From a virus, in IMG/VR virus record IMGVR_UViG_3300046787_000438, positions 1-64,000 of that record: a DNA stretch of 64,000 bases. One strand, given 5' to 3'. The notes beneath the pieces are model-generated. The model was not told where the DNA came from and made no database searches. It worked only from the letters and a program-made list of their open reading frames with translations. The translations under genes and the position numbers were made by a program. Every line of letters begins with the position of its first letter. Position 1 is the stretch's first letter. This document shows positions 55,520 through 64,000 of the stretch, piece after piece.

Positions 55520-56317
55520 CTAGAATTCGCTAGCTGACCCACCATTAATTGTACCTGAAATGCTAGAGGCTGAGATTCCTATCTCTAGCGTTGATTTGTT
55601 TATCCACTTAGAAATTTCAGGATCATATATAAGAACCTGACCGTTGCCTAGATCGGTAAGTTGTACGTCTGTAAGCTCTGTCATTGCTACGTCTTGTACT
55701 GCTTCGGGGTCTACCCATTCGGTAGCATAATTTGCCGAGCCAGTCTTTCTTAGTATCTGACCAGCAGTACCTCCAGTCGGAACTCCTGGGCCTGCTGCAC
55801 CAGTAGGACCAGTGGCACCTGGTATACCCGCATCTCCAATAGGAGAGACCATGAAAACAAGGTTGTCGTTATAGGTCCAAGATCTAGCTGTACCATCTAT
55901 GTAAGCAAGATCTAAAGTTCTCCAACCAGAAGACATTGACTGCTCTAAAACGTAGTATCTAGAGAACTTTCTAGTATTCACTGCATCTTGAATAGTTATA
56001 ACTGCCTTATAGCTGTTCGTCGATGTGATAGCAGCATCTAGTAATCCCGATTGACTATCAGTCTGACTGTCAGTCTCTGATATATAAAGAGCTGTAGCCG
56101 AGAAAATACTGGAAGCGTTGAAAGCAAGATGCCCAGCGCCTGGGTTAGCTGAGGCATAAGTATTTAAGAACTTGTACGGTGCAGACAGACCTCCCGAGAC
56201 TCCAGCATCGCCCTTGTCACCCTTAGGACCCGCGGCACCTTGAGGGCCAGACGCCGCTACTGTAACTTGACGGGCATGCTTACCTGCTGTAACGGAGCTA
56301 ACTGTGTATCCAGCCAT
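55520..56317 (-). CDS. collagen-patch fibre protein
   Basis: A 265-residue protein. Residues about 24-42 are a short collagen patch (GPQGAAGPKGDKGDAG), then a beta domain (PYKFLNTYASANPGAGHLAFNASSIFSATALYISETD...), a second patch [14 protein letters not shown], and VLIYDPEISKWINKSTLEI before the end NGGSASEF. Its start abuts the small beta-sandwich protein at 56317, repeating the two-gene order seen at 40832-37597. Confidence 0.65.
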   Translation of the reverse strand: MAGYTVSSVTAGKHARQVTVAASGPQGAAGPKGDKGDAGVSGGLSAPYKFLNTYASANPGAGHLAFNASSIFSATALYISETDSQTDSQSGLLDAAITSTNSYKAVITIQDAVNTRKFSRYYVLEQSMSSGWRTLDLAYIDGTARSWTYNDNLVFMVSPIGDAGIPGATGPTGAAGPGVPTGGTAGQILRKTGSANYATEWVDPEAVQDVAMTELTDVQLTDLGNGQVLIYDPEISKWINKSTLEIGISASSISGTINGGSASEF

Positions 56318-56679
56318 TATCTGGTCACCTCTGATCTAACTGCAAAGTTGCCTTGTAAAATTTTGTATACGAATAAATCTGCAGATGGCGCGACTAGCTC
56401 TAAATCGTATAAATATATTCCTTCAGAGATTGAACCCATAGTTACATCATCTACAAATAGCGCGATACTGCCATCAGTTGTCCCCAGTTCGATACCGCCA
56501 TTTTCAGTCGTAAGCTCTAGAATCAGAGACTCTCCAGAGTTATTCGACCTAACCTGCATGCGAGCTTTATATCCAGTGAATGCTATAGGCTTTTTGGCTG
56601 GATCTTTGTAGTAGATGATGCGCGAAAGTGTCGAGCCTTGATCGGCTACGATATTGTACAGTGCTGCTGGGGCGCTCAA
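56317..56679 (-). CDS. small beta-sandwich fibre-accessory protein, copy 2
   Basis: A 120-residue paralogue of the 40458-40832 protein: VADQGSTLSRIIYYKDPAKKPIAFTGYKARMQVRS, then GIYLYDLELVAPS and LQGNFAVRSEVTR. It is the first gene of the leftward fibre block. Identical local context in both copies suggests they act with the collagen-containing protein that follows. The exact role is unknown. Confidence 0.65.
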   Translation of the reverse strand: MSAPAALYNIVADQGSTLSRIIYYKDPAKKPIAFTGYKARMQVRSNNSGESLILELTTENGGIELGTTDGSIALFVDDVTMGSISEGIYLYDLELVAPSADLFVYKILQGNFAVRSEVTR

Positions 56680-56722
56680 CTGGACTCATTTCGGCTTGGA
56701 GAGTGGGAATACAGTTCACTTA

Positions 56723-56730
56723 ATTGTACC
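56723..56730 (-). promoter_or_regulatory. putative phage promoter, GGTACAAT type
   Basis: Minus-strand GGTACAAT lies 44 nt before the ATG of the 56317-56679 gene, at the head of the leftward fibre operon. It matches the GGTAnAAT pattern. A rightward TATACT box lies nearby at 56758-56763, so the region is divergent. Confidence 0.4.
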
Positions 56731-56763
56731 GCATGGCTGCATCCCTTATGTTGGGGCTATACT

Positions 56764-57000
56764 ATGTTTATGGCCAGATTACTAGATGACCCAGGGGTGC
56801 TTTCCACCACCATAGATAGTGACGAAATTAAATTTTCTCACTATGCTGAATCAGTCTCGGTTACTGAAGGGTACATACTAGGTAAGCCAGTTGTTGCGAT
56901 ATGCGGTCAAATTTTTATCCCGTCTAGGGACCCTAAAAAGTTCCCAATCTGCCCGATTTGCAAAGAGATAGCCGATTCACTACTATTAGCAGAAGAATAA
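56764..57000 (+). CDS. DUF3039-family actinobacterial protein
   Basis: A 78-residue protein (start could also be ATG 56770, which lies 7 nt after a TATACT box and would be leaderless). The C-terminal half GKPVVAICGQIFIPSRDPKKFPICPICKEI is the DUF3039 signature: a CxxC metal-binding-like site preceded by VWVPSRDPKKFPVC-type text in actinobacterial proteins. Function unknown. It points to an actinobacterial host. Located just upstream of the nrd genes but probably in its own unit. Confidence 0.75.
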   Translation: MFMARLLDDPGVLSTTIDSDEIKFSHYAESVSVTEGYILGKPVVAICGQIFIPSRDPKKFPICPICKEIADSLLLAEE

Positions 57001-57023
57001 AAATCAGCTACTAGATTTTGTTC

Positions 57024-57081
57024 TATACTGGTTATCCAGCCAGTCCTGACGTAGGTAGTTTTCTACCAAAAAGCGTCAGGA
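57024..57081 (+). promoter_or_regulatory. nrd operon promoter box and structured leader
   Basis: TATACT at 57024-57029 is a likely -10 box; the -35 is weak. The leader would form a nested hairpin: TCCTGACG (57044-57051) with CGTCAGGA (57074-57081), and inside it GGTAG (57054-57058) with CTACC (57063-57067) around TTTT. It could attenuate transcription or terminate the upstream DUF3039 message. I see no clear NrdR box. Confidence 0.45.
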
Positions 57082-57114
57082 TTTCTCATCTCTACCTCGA
57101 AAGGTACCAATAAA

Positions 57115-57330
57115 ATGGTAACTGTGTACACTCTCCCATCATGTGTCCAGTGCGAAAGCACTAAGAAATACTTGACAATGAAGGACGTGACATTCGAAGT
57201 AGTCGATTTGAGTCAAGATACAGCAGCGATGGATACTGTTAAGGCTCTTGGCTACCAGGCAGCTCCAGTTGTAATTGCTGGCGACGACCACTGGTCAGGC
57301 TTCCGCCCTGATCTACTTTCTGCACTCTAA
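57115..57330 (+). CDS. nrdH: NrdH-redoxin (glutaredoxin-like)
   Basis: A 71-residue protein with AAAGG upstream. It has the active-site CVQC at 11-14 ([12 protein letters not shown]), AAPVVIAGD with the cis-Pro, and the NrdH signature WSGFRPDLL near the end. NrdH donates electrons to class Ib ribonucleotide reductase. It heads the nrdHIEF cassette. Confidence 0.92.
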   Translation: MVTVYTLPSCVQCESTKKYLTMKDVTFEVVDLSQDTAAMDTVKALGYQAAPVVIAGDDHWSGFRPDLLSAL

Positions 57331-57332
57331 AA

Positions 57333-57721
57333 GTGTATGGCCTAGTCTATTTCTCCAATATTTCGGAAAATACCAAAAGATTTGTTGAGAAGTTAGGTCT
57401 ACCAGCTACTAGAATCCCACTCAAATGGGATAAGGATAGCCCCCTAGTAGTCACTTATCCATATGTATTATTTGTCCCCACTTATGGGGGCGGGAATGAT
57501 AGCCATACAATTCCTAAGCAGGTCAAGAAATTTTTAAATATCGAGGCTAACAGAGACTTATTGCGCGGTGTTGTCGGATTAGGCAATACCAATTTTGGTG
57601 ACCACTATTGCAAGGCTGCCGAGATGATTTCAGCAAAAACAGGTGTACCCTTGCTGTATCGCGTAGAAATACTGGGTACATCAGATGATGTCGAACAAGT
57701 AACCGAGAGGCTAGAACAACT

Positions 57722-57749
<28 letters not shown>
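57333..57749 (+). CDS. nrdI: NrdI flavodoxin-like protein
   Basis: A 138-residue protein starting at GTG 57333, 2 nt after nrdH stop. NrdI motifs: [28 protein letters not shown], and [37 protein letters not shown]. NrdI supplies superoxide that builds the dimanganese-tyrosyl radical in NrdF. Its end overlaps nrdE by 28 nt. Confidence 0.92.
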
Positions 57750-60780
<3,031 letters not shown>

Positions 60781-60790
60781 TCTAGATATA

Positions 60791-60820
60791 AAGAAACCCT
60801 CCTTCGGGAGGGTTTTCTTT
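60791..60820 (+). terminator. intrinsic terminator after nrdF
   Basis: CCCTCC (60797-60802) pairs with GGAGGG (60807-60812) around a TTCG tetraloop, extended by GAAA/TTTTC pairing, and followed by TTTTCTTT. The flanking AAAGAAA makes it potentially bidirectional. Confidence 0.85.
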
Positions 60821-60830
60821 ACCTTGAAAC

Positions 60831-60859
60831 TTGCACTTCTAATTGTATTTAATTAGAAT
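60831..60859 (+). promoter_or_regulatory. sigma70-type promoter for the WhiB gene
   Basis: TTGCAC (60831-60836), 17-nt spacer, TAGAAT (60854-60859). It lies just after the nrdF terminator and 33 nt before the WhiB ATG. The -35 is the same as in the 14061 promoter. Confidence 0.65.
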
Positions 60860-60891
60860 ATAGGTACTTCTAAAAAAAAGGATATATACCT

Positions 60892-61185
60892 ATGGCATCT
60901 AAAGCCTCTCTGAATGCAGAAATCCCTAAATTTGTATTTGAAGGTGAGGCAGCATGCGCCGAGGTTGATCCAGAACTATTCTTTTCTGTAGATACGGAAG
61001 ACTACCAGGGGAGAATTATAGGTAGCTCTTACCCTAGTATTCAGCAAGCCAAGTCAGTCTGCGGTGGCTGCGAGCTTAAATTTGACTGCCTAGCTTACGC
61101 GCTGAAGGCAAATGTTATGGGTATATGGGGTGGCACTACCGAGGCTCAGCGTAACTCTCTCAGGAGGAACAGACGTGCAGCTTAG
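60892..61185 (+). CDS. WhiB-like transcription factor
   Basis: A 97-residue protein with AAAAGGATAT upstream. Cluster cysteines C22, C57, C60 and C66 (VCGGCELKFDC), GIWGG turn near 77-81, and a basic C-terminal tail (RNSLRRNRRAA) for DNA contact. This is a canonical WhiB layout, unlike the longer 21275 protein. WhiB proteins work with the actinobacterial primary sigma factor. It is in its own unit with a clear promoter. Confidence 0.9.
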   Translation: MASKASLNAEIPKFVFEGEAACAEVDPELFFSVDTEDYQGRIIGSSYPSIQQAKSVCGGCELKFDCLAYALKANVMGIWGGTTEAQRNSLRRNRRAA

Positions 61186-61186
61186 A

Positions 61187-61196
61187 GTGGTATAAT
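61187..61196 (+). promoter_or_regulatory. extended -10 promoter, GGTATAAT type
   Basis: GTGGTATAAT at 61187-61196 (TGG before a perfect TATAAT) lies 57 nt before the holin-like gene and has no visible -35, as expected for an extended -10 promoter. It fits the GGTAnAAT pattern. Confidence 0.55.
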
Positions 61197-61252
61197 TAGA
61201 GTGCCCTTGGGAGAGAGGCGATAACTAATCACATCTATCCTAGGAGCTTCTA

Positions 61253-61528
61253 ATGGGAGTATTCGCTGAAGTATTCAGACGAACTGCAGCACTAATTATT
61301 CTTCGTGTAAGCGGAACATTTGCTGGTGGTTCGATTGCTGGAGTTGAACTCTGGCAGGCAGGCGCAATGGCTGCATTTATTGGTGTAATGGACGTAGCAG
61401 AGAACCTGTCACGCGCTTACATGATTGATGGCGCACTTGATGTTGCCGAGATTAACGCTGCGTTCGGTGGGCAGGCTGGCAACAAAAATGCTGCTGAAGA
61501 GCCTTCATCATCTGACACTGGTCTCTAA
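61253..61528 (+). CDS. small membrane protein, possible holin
   Basis: A 91-residue protein with CTAGGAGC upstream. A hydrophobic stretch covers about residues 10-50 (TAALIILRVSGTFAGGSIAGVELWQAGAMAAFIGVMDVA), followed by a polar, acidic tail. Size and pattern resemble actinophage holins, with one or two membrane segments. No endolysin gene is next to it in the window. It is likely but not proven to be a lysis gene. Confidence 0.5.
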   Translation: MGVFAEVFRRTAALIILRVSGTFAGGSIAGVELWQAGAMAAFIGVMDVAENLSRAYMIDGALDVAEINAAFGGQAGNKNAAEEPSSSDTGL

Positions 61529-61542
61529 TACCTAAAAGTAAT

Positions 61543-61579
61543 AACCCTACTTGACACTATGTCAGGTAGGGTTTATTAT
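61543..61579 (+). promoter_or_regulatory. overlapping hairpin terminator and TTGACA promoter
   Basis: AACCCTAC and TGACA (61543-61550, 61552-61556) pair with TGTCA and GTAGGGTT (61560-61564, 61566-61573), joined by one T-G wobble; a T-rich stretch follows. The same bases hold TTGACA (61551-61556) and, 17 nt on, TATTAT (61574-61579), ending 7 nt before ATG 61586. It could terminate the holin message and start a leaderless one. Confidence 0.55.
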
Positions 61580-61585
61580 TTATGT

Positions 61586-61825
61586 ATGGAAGATTTTGAA
61601 GCATGGCTTAAGCATGGTGTAGAAAAAGGATGGTGTGGACCAGCGGTCTGCTACACCCATGACGGACTACCTACATCTGAACCAGAGGACGCTGAGTTCG
61701 AGGATGGGGCAGACCCATGCATCCACATTGTGAGAATGTATGAAGACACTGATCACAAAAAGGCAGTAGAGGCAAACCATGCCCCTTCTACTTGGCGTGC
61801 AACAAATCGTGGCATCGACATTTAA
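61586..61825 (+). CDS. small hypothetical protein
   Basis: A 79-residue protein from ATG 61586, chosen because the good promoter just upstream would begin RNA at about this base; an in-frame start at 61559 lies inside the hairpin. It is acidic, with MEDFEAWLKHGVEKGWCGPAVCYTHDGLPTSEPEDAEF and CIHIVRMYED. The three Cys may bind metal. It ends 12 nt before the tRNA-Met. Confidence 0.6.
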   Translation: MEDFEAWLKHGVEKGWCGPAVCYTHDGLPTSEPEDAEFEDGADPCIHIVRMYEDTDHKKAVEANHAPSTWRATNRGIDI

Positions 61826-61837
61826 ATAATCCAACGA

Positions 61838-61911
61838 CGCGGAGTGGGGCAGTTCGGTAGCCCGCTAGGCTCATAATCTAGAGATCGTAGGTTCAAATCC
61901 TGCCTCCGCAA
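61838..61911 (+). tRNA. initiator-type tRNA-Met (CAT)
   Basis: A 74-nt cloverleaf: acceptor CGCGGAG/CTCCGCA with a C1:A72 mismatch, D arm around AGTTCGGTAG, anticodon loop CTCATAA, T arm GTAGG-TTCAAAT-CCTGC, discriminator A61911. The C1:A72 mismatch is the hallmark of bacterial formyl-methionine initiator tRNAs. The usual three G:C pairs of the anticodon stem are not all kept: its last three pairs read A:T, G:C and G:T. CCA is not encoded. Confidence 0.85.
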
Positions 61912-61933
61912 CTCAGTAAAAAAGGAAGAGATA

Positions 61934-62062
61934 ATGGCAAAAGGCAAGGGTGGAGCACCAGCTCCTTCTAAAACAACAACTGACCGCAAGAATGGCAAAA
62001 CTTCAAAGAAGTATCCTAAAGTTTGGGACTCAGAGAAGCGTCGTTTAGTTACAAAAAAGTAA
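61934..62062 (+). CDS. 42-residue basic protein
   Basis: Small frame with AAAGGAAGAG 4 nt upstream of ATG. The product is MAKGKGGAPAPSKTTTDRKN... and ends KRRLVTKK, very rich in Lys. It lies between tRNA-Met and tmRNA. It might be a small nucleic-acid-binding or ribosomal-like peptide; nothing recognised. Confidence 0.6.
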   Translation: MAKGKGGAPAPSKTTTDRKNGKTSKKYPKVWDSEKRRLVTKK

Positions 62063-62089
62063 CGTATACTTTTTATATAACTAAATAGA

Positions 62090-62420
62090 GGGGATGACAG
62101 GTTTCGACGGTCATTCAACAAACTAGTGAAGCAAGCAGAGAAGCCTGTACCTCTTAAATCGGGCAAAGCAATAAATGCAAACTCACGTTCAGCATTCGCA
62201 CTAGCAGCCTAATAACTGTTAGTACCCCTAAGCAGCAGTAGTTCTAACTGGGCACTTAGGCTTTAAATAAATAGAACACCCTGCACCACGTCCATGCTGG
62301 AGACGTAAAACTGAAGCACCAGGAGATGTGGCAGTGCAGTCTCCGAAATATTCACTGCCTAAGCTTGTAGAAGAATAGTTTATTTTTGATCGGACGGGGG
62401 TTCAATTCCCCCCATCTCCA
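62090..62420 (+). ncRNA. ssrA: transfer-messenger RNA (tmRNA)
   Basis: A 331-nt gene. The 5' end GGGGATGACAGGTTTCGACG and the 3' T arm GGGGGTTCAATTCCCCC plus CATCTCC A form the tRNA-like domain: GGGGATG pairs with CATCTCC. The internal frame at 62177-62212 gives tag ANSRSAFALAA followed by two stops. Pseudoknot-like GC-rich stretches follow. tmRNA rescues stalled ribosomes and tags peptides for proteolysis. A TATACT box at 62065-62070 could be its promoter. Confidence 0.92.
62177..62212 (+). other. tmRNA tag-peptide reading frame
   Basis: GCA resume codon at 62177, then codes ANSRSAFALAA and stops TAA TAA. The end ALAA is the degradation signal recognised by host ClpXP in other systems. Confidence 0.85.
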
Positions 62421-62424
62421 CAAA

Positions 62425-62506
62425 CAGTATTGCTGCTCTATAGGTCCGCTAGGATTTAACGATTACGGATACTGGGGGCCAGACCCTTTGCCGCGGCAGG
62501 TCTGGC
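62425..62506 (+). other. structured RNA region between tmRNA and tRNA-Asn
   Basis: CAGTAT (62425-62430) pairs with ATACTG (62469-62474), with TCCG/CGG inside. Directly after, GCCAGACC (62478-62485) pairs with GGTCTGGC (62499-62506), enclosing the palindrome TGCCGCGGCA. Neither gives a standard cloverleaf. They could be processing signals, a degenerate tRNA or a terminator. Confidence 0.4.
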
Positions 62507-62514
62507 TCTAATTT

Positions 62515-62586
62515 TGCCCCTTAGCTCAATGGCAGAGCAGAGAGCTGTTAACTCTAAGGTTGTTGGTTCGAGTCCAGCAGGGGCAG
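62515..62586 (+). tRNA. tRNA-Asn (GTT)
   Basis: A 72-nt cloverleaf: acceptor TGCCCCT/AGGGGCA, D arm GCTC...GAGC, anticodon loop CTGTTAA (anticodon GTT), T arm GTTGG-TTCGAGT-CCAGC, discriminator G62586. The first anticodon-stem pair (G:A) is mismatched. CCA not encoded. Confidence 0.85.
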
Positions 62587-62587
62587 C

Positions 62588-62639
62588 GAGGTAGCGGGTC
62601 AGGCTGCAGATACTGTCCTTTCACCATGTGGACTACCTC
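62588..62639 (+). other. 52-nt inverted-repeat element between two tRNAs
   Basis: GAGGTAG (62588-62594) and CTACCTC (62633-62639) form a perfect 7-bp closing stem around a 38-nt interior. The size and closing stem resemble a reduced tRNA, but no standard anticodon or T loop is found. Confidence 0.35.
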
Positions 62640-62643
62640 ACCT

Positions 62644-62714
62644 GCGGATATTGCATAATGGTAGTGCCTCATCCTTCCAAGTTGAAGGCGGGAGTTCGAT
62701 TCTCCCTATCCGCT
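62644..62714 (+). tRNA. tRNA-Gly (TCC)
   Basis: A 71-nt cloverleaf: acceptor GCGGATA/TATCCGC, D-arm region TTGCATAATGGTAGTGCC, anticodon loop CTTCCAA (anticodon TCC), T arm GGGAG-TTCGATT-CTCCC, discriminator T62714. One T:T mismatch in the anticodon stem. CCA not encoded. Confidence 0.82.
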
Positions 62715-62719
62715 CTGAG

Positions 62720-63310
62720 TCACTGTTCAGCTATAAAATCTAGCCAGATATCTTCATCGTAAGGCGCGTCTAGCTCGAAGTTTCTAAAGAAGATAATGAC
62801 GTTAGTCCTAGTTCCGTCCGTCACTTGACGTACGCCGTGGAGATTTTCTGCGTTCCCTCGGAACATTATCAAGTCTCCCGCCTCTAGGCGCACTTCTACC
62901 CCATGATGCTCGAAGTATAGCTCCCCGCCCTGGTAGTCACTGTTTAGCATTAGAACACAGGAGTAGTGCTCCTCTACGGCTGGTTTTTCTGGATATACAT
63001 CGCCATCATCATCATGAGGCTCGTTTAGAGCTCCCTTATGCATAATATTGCCAAATAGGCGCTTCAGTTCAAATCTGTTATATCTGAATTCGTAGTTCTC
63101 ATTGAATATGGAGTTAGCTATCTTTATGGCCTTGCGAATTGGGGCAACTGGCGCTGGAACTTCTCCTGCCAGAATGTCATAGATTAGAATTCCCGAGTGT
63201 TGGTAGCCAGGGCGGTGATCGTCCTGGGCTGTCTGAGCTATGTGCTCCACTAACTCGCTACACTCTTGAGCAGAAAGAACTCCACGTTCTAGATAGTATA
63301 TTTCTGGCAT
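62720..63310 (-). CDS. 2OG-Fe(II) oxygenase, P4H-like (isolated copy)
   Basis: A 196-residue member of the same family as the 41-49 kb cluster but 14 kb away. Iron ligands HDD in NEPHDDDGDVYP, core VLMLNSDYQGGELYF, EAGDLIMFRGNAENLHGV with distal His, Arg in GTRTNVII. It lies beside the tRNAs and divergent to the subtilase gene. A separate location suggests a different timing or substrate. Confidence 0.85.
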   Translation of the reverse strand: MPEIYYLERGVLSAQECSELVEHIAQTAQDDHRPGYQHSGILIYDILAGEVPAPVAPIRKAIKIANSIFNENYEFRYNRFELKRLFGNIMHKGALNEPHDDDGDVYPEKPAVEEHYSCVLMLNSDYQGGELYFEHHGVEVRLEAGDLIMFRGNAENLHGVRQVTDGTRTNVIIFFRNFELDAPYDEDIWLDFIAEQ

Positions 63311-63346
63311 TACTCCAGTCTACTATTTGTTACGCTGCCCATATAG

Positions 63347-63375
63347 TTGCATAACTATAAGAATTATGCTAGTTT
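63347..63375 (+). promoter_or_regulatory. promoter with internal palindrome for the subtilase gene
   Basis: TTGCAT (63347-63352), 17-nt spacer and TAGTTT (63370-63375), which ends 7 nt before ATG 63382, consistent with a leaderless message. Between the boxes GCATAA (63349-63354) and TTATGC (63364-63369) form an inverted repeat, a possible operator. Confidence 0.5.
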
Positions 63376-63381
63376 CTATCT

Positions 63382-64000
63382 ATGATCAGAAAACTAACTA
63401 GTACTGCCTTAGTTGCCGCTAGTGCAATAACTGCCATGCAGGGAGTTAACATTTCAACTAGCTCAGCTATCGAGCATACGTTCAGTGTTATGGGGACCCA
63501 GGGGGGAGCACCTTGGCCATTAGACCGCATAGACGGAATTAAAGATGGTTCATATACTTACGGCTCCTCGGGCGAAGCTGTACGTATCTACATAGTAGAT
63601 ACGGGAGTAGATGCGTCGCACCCAGATTTTGGTGGACGCGTGGTAGATGGTTTTGACTCGTTTGGGGAGAATTTAGATCAGGCTGATTGTCACGGCCATG
63701 GTACTCACGTTGCAGGTATAGCTGCTGGCACGTATTTTGGCGTAGCTAAGAAGGCGACGATTGTACCTATTAGAGTGATGAATTGCTCTGGACAGGGCAA
63801 GACTTCCACGCTAACTGCAGGGATTGATTGGATACTGGCCAACCACGCGAGGGGTTCGCTCGGCATAGTGAACATGAGCCTAGGTGGGCCAAAAGATGAT
63901 GCGGTAAACGCCGCTACTTCCAGACTGGTTTCCGCTGGTCTAGTTGTAGTATCTGCTGCTGGCAACTCTAATGTCGATGCCTGCACCAGCTCTCCAGCAA
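63382..64000 (+). CDS. secreted subtilisin-like serine protease (partial)
   Basis: At least 206 residues from ATG 63382; the window edge cuts the gene. Residues 1-25 look like a signal peptide (MIRKLTSTALVAASAITAMQG). Catalytic Asp lies in IYIVDTGVDASHP, His in CHGHGTHVAGIAAG, oxyanion Asn in SAAGNSNVDAC; the Ser motif would fall outside. The pattern is of the S8 proteinase-K group, and the Cys pair may form a disulfide. A secreted protease could process virion proteins or attack host surface proteins or rivals. Confidence 0.88.
   Translation, partial: MIRKLTSTALVAASAITAMQGVNISTSSAIEHTFSVMGTQGGAPWPLDRIDGIKDGSYTYGSSGEAVRIYIVDTGVDASHPDFGGRVVDGFDSFGENLDQADCHGHGTHVAGIAAGTYFGVAKKATIVPIRVMNCSGQGKTSTLTAGIDWILANHARGSLGIVNMSLGGPKDDAVNAATSRLVSAGLVVVSAAGNSNVDACTSSPA

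Noticed and set aside
61822-62166. 114-residue minus-strand reading frame across tRNA-Met and tmRNA
   Set aside because: It is antisense to two well-supported RNA genes and has the LRRQDLNLRSLDYEPSGLPNC type of text typical of reversed tRNA sequence.

Overview
The window is a 64 kb piece of a tailed-phage genome with a siphovirus plan: head-tail connector, frameshifted tail chaperones, a 1019-residue tape measure, then tail tip and fibre genes. The host is most likely an actinobacterium. The evidence is two WhiB-like genes, a DUF3039 protein, a NrdH-NrdI-NrdE-NrdF cassette and apparent leaderless starts. Base composition looks moderate rather than high in GC, which would fit a low-GC, perhaps freshwater, actinobacterium; that last step is inference. 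Terminase, portal, endolysin and integrase are not seen here, and both window edges cut genes.

Layout. 1-11.7 kb (+): end of the head genes, connector, tail chaperones, tape measure, distal tail proteins and an FN3/S74 tail protein. 11.7-22.5 kb (+): replication and recombination genes (family A DNA polymerase, RuvC-like nuclease, SNF2-type helicase, RecB/Cas4-like nuclease, Sak4-like ATPase, SSB-like protein), then a putative glycosyltransferase, an SGNH-like hydrolase, a WhiB with an extra zinc ribbon and a GT32-like glycosyltransferase. 22.5-28.9 kb (-): GT2-TPR glycosyltransferase, small membrane protein, metallophosphoesterase, second GT2-like protein, large primase-helicase. 29.5-56.7 kb (-): a very large accessory block. 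It holds four long collagen-like fibre proteins, a short collagen-like one, two proteins with Phe/Pro repeats (FFPP), Mtd-like and MAK-type fibres, and a tandem cluster of eight 2-oxoglutarate/Fe(II) oxygenases (seven prolyl-hydroxylase-like, one TauD-like) interleaved with two related proteins of unknown function. 56.7-61.8 kb (+): DUF3039, nrdHIEF, second WhiB, holin-like protein. 61.8-62.7 kb: initiator-type tRNA-Met, small basic ORF, complete tmRNA gene, tRNA-Asn and tRNA-Gly. 62.7-64 kb: one more 2OG oxygenase (-) and the start of a secreted subtilase (+).

How the parts may work together. The replication genes and the ribonucleotide reductase would supply DNA synthesis and its precursors, and the tmRNA and initiator tRNA would support translation late in infection. 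The most striking combination is the collagen-like fibre family next to many prolyl-hydroxylase-like enzymes, with several glycosyltransferases on the same genome. I propose, as inference, a virion decoration pathway that hydroxylates and/or glycosylates fibres. A recurring GGTAnAAT element upstream of transcription units looks like a phage promoter signature, and some genes appear to start leaderless.
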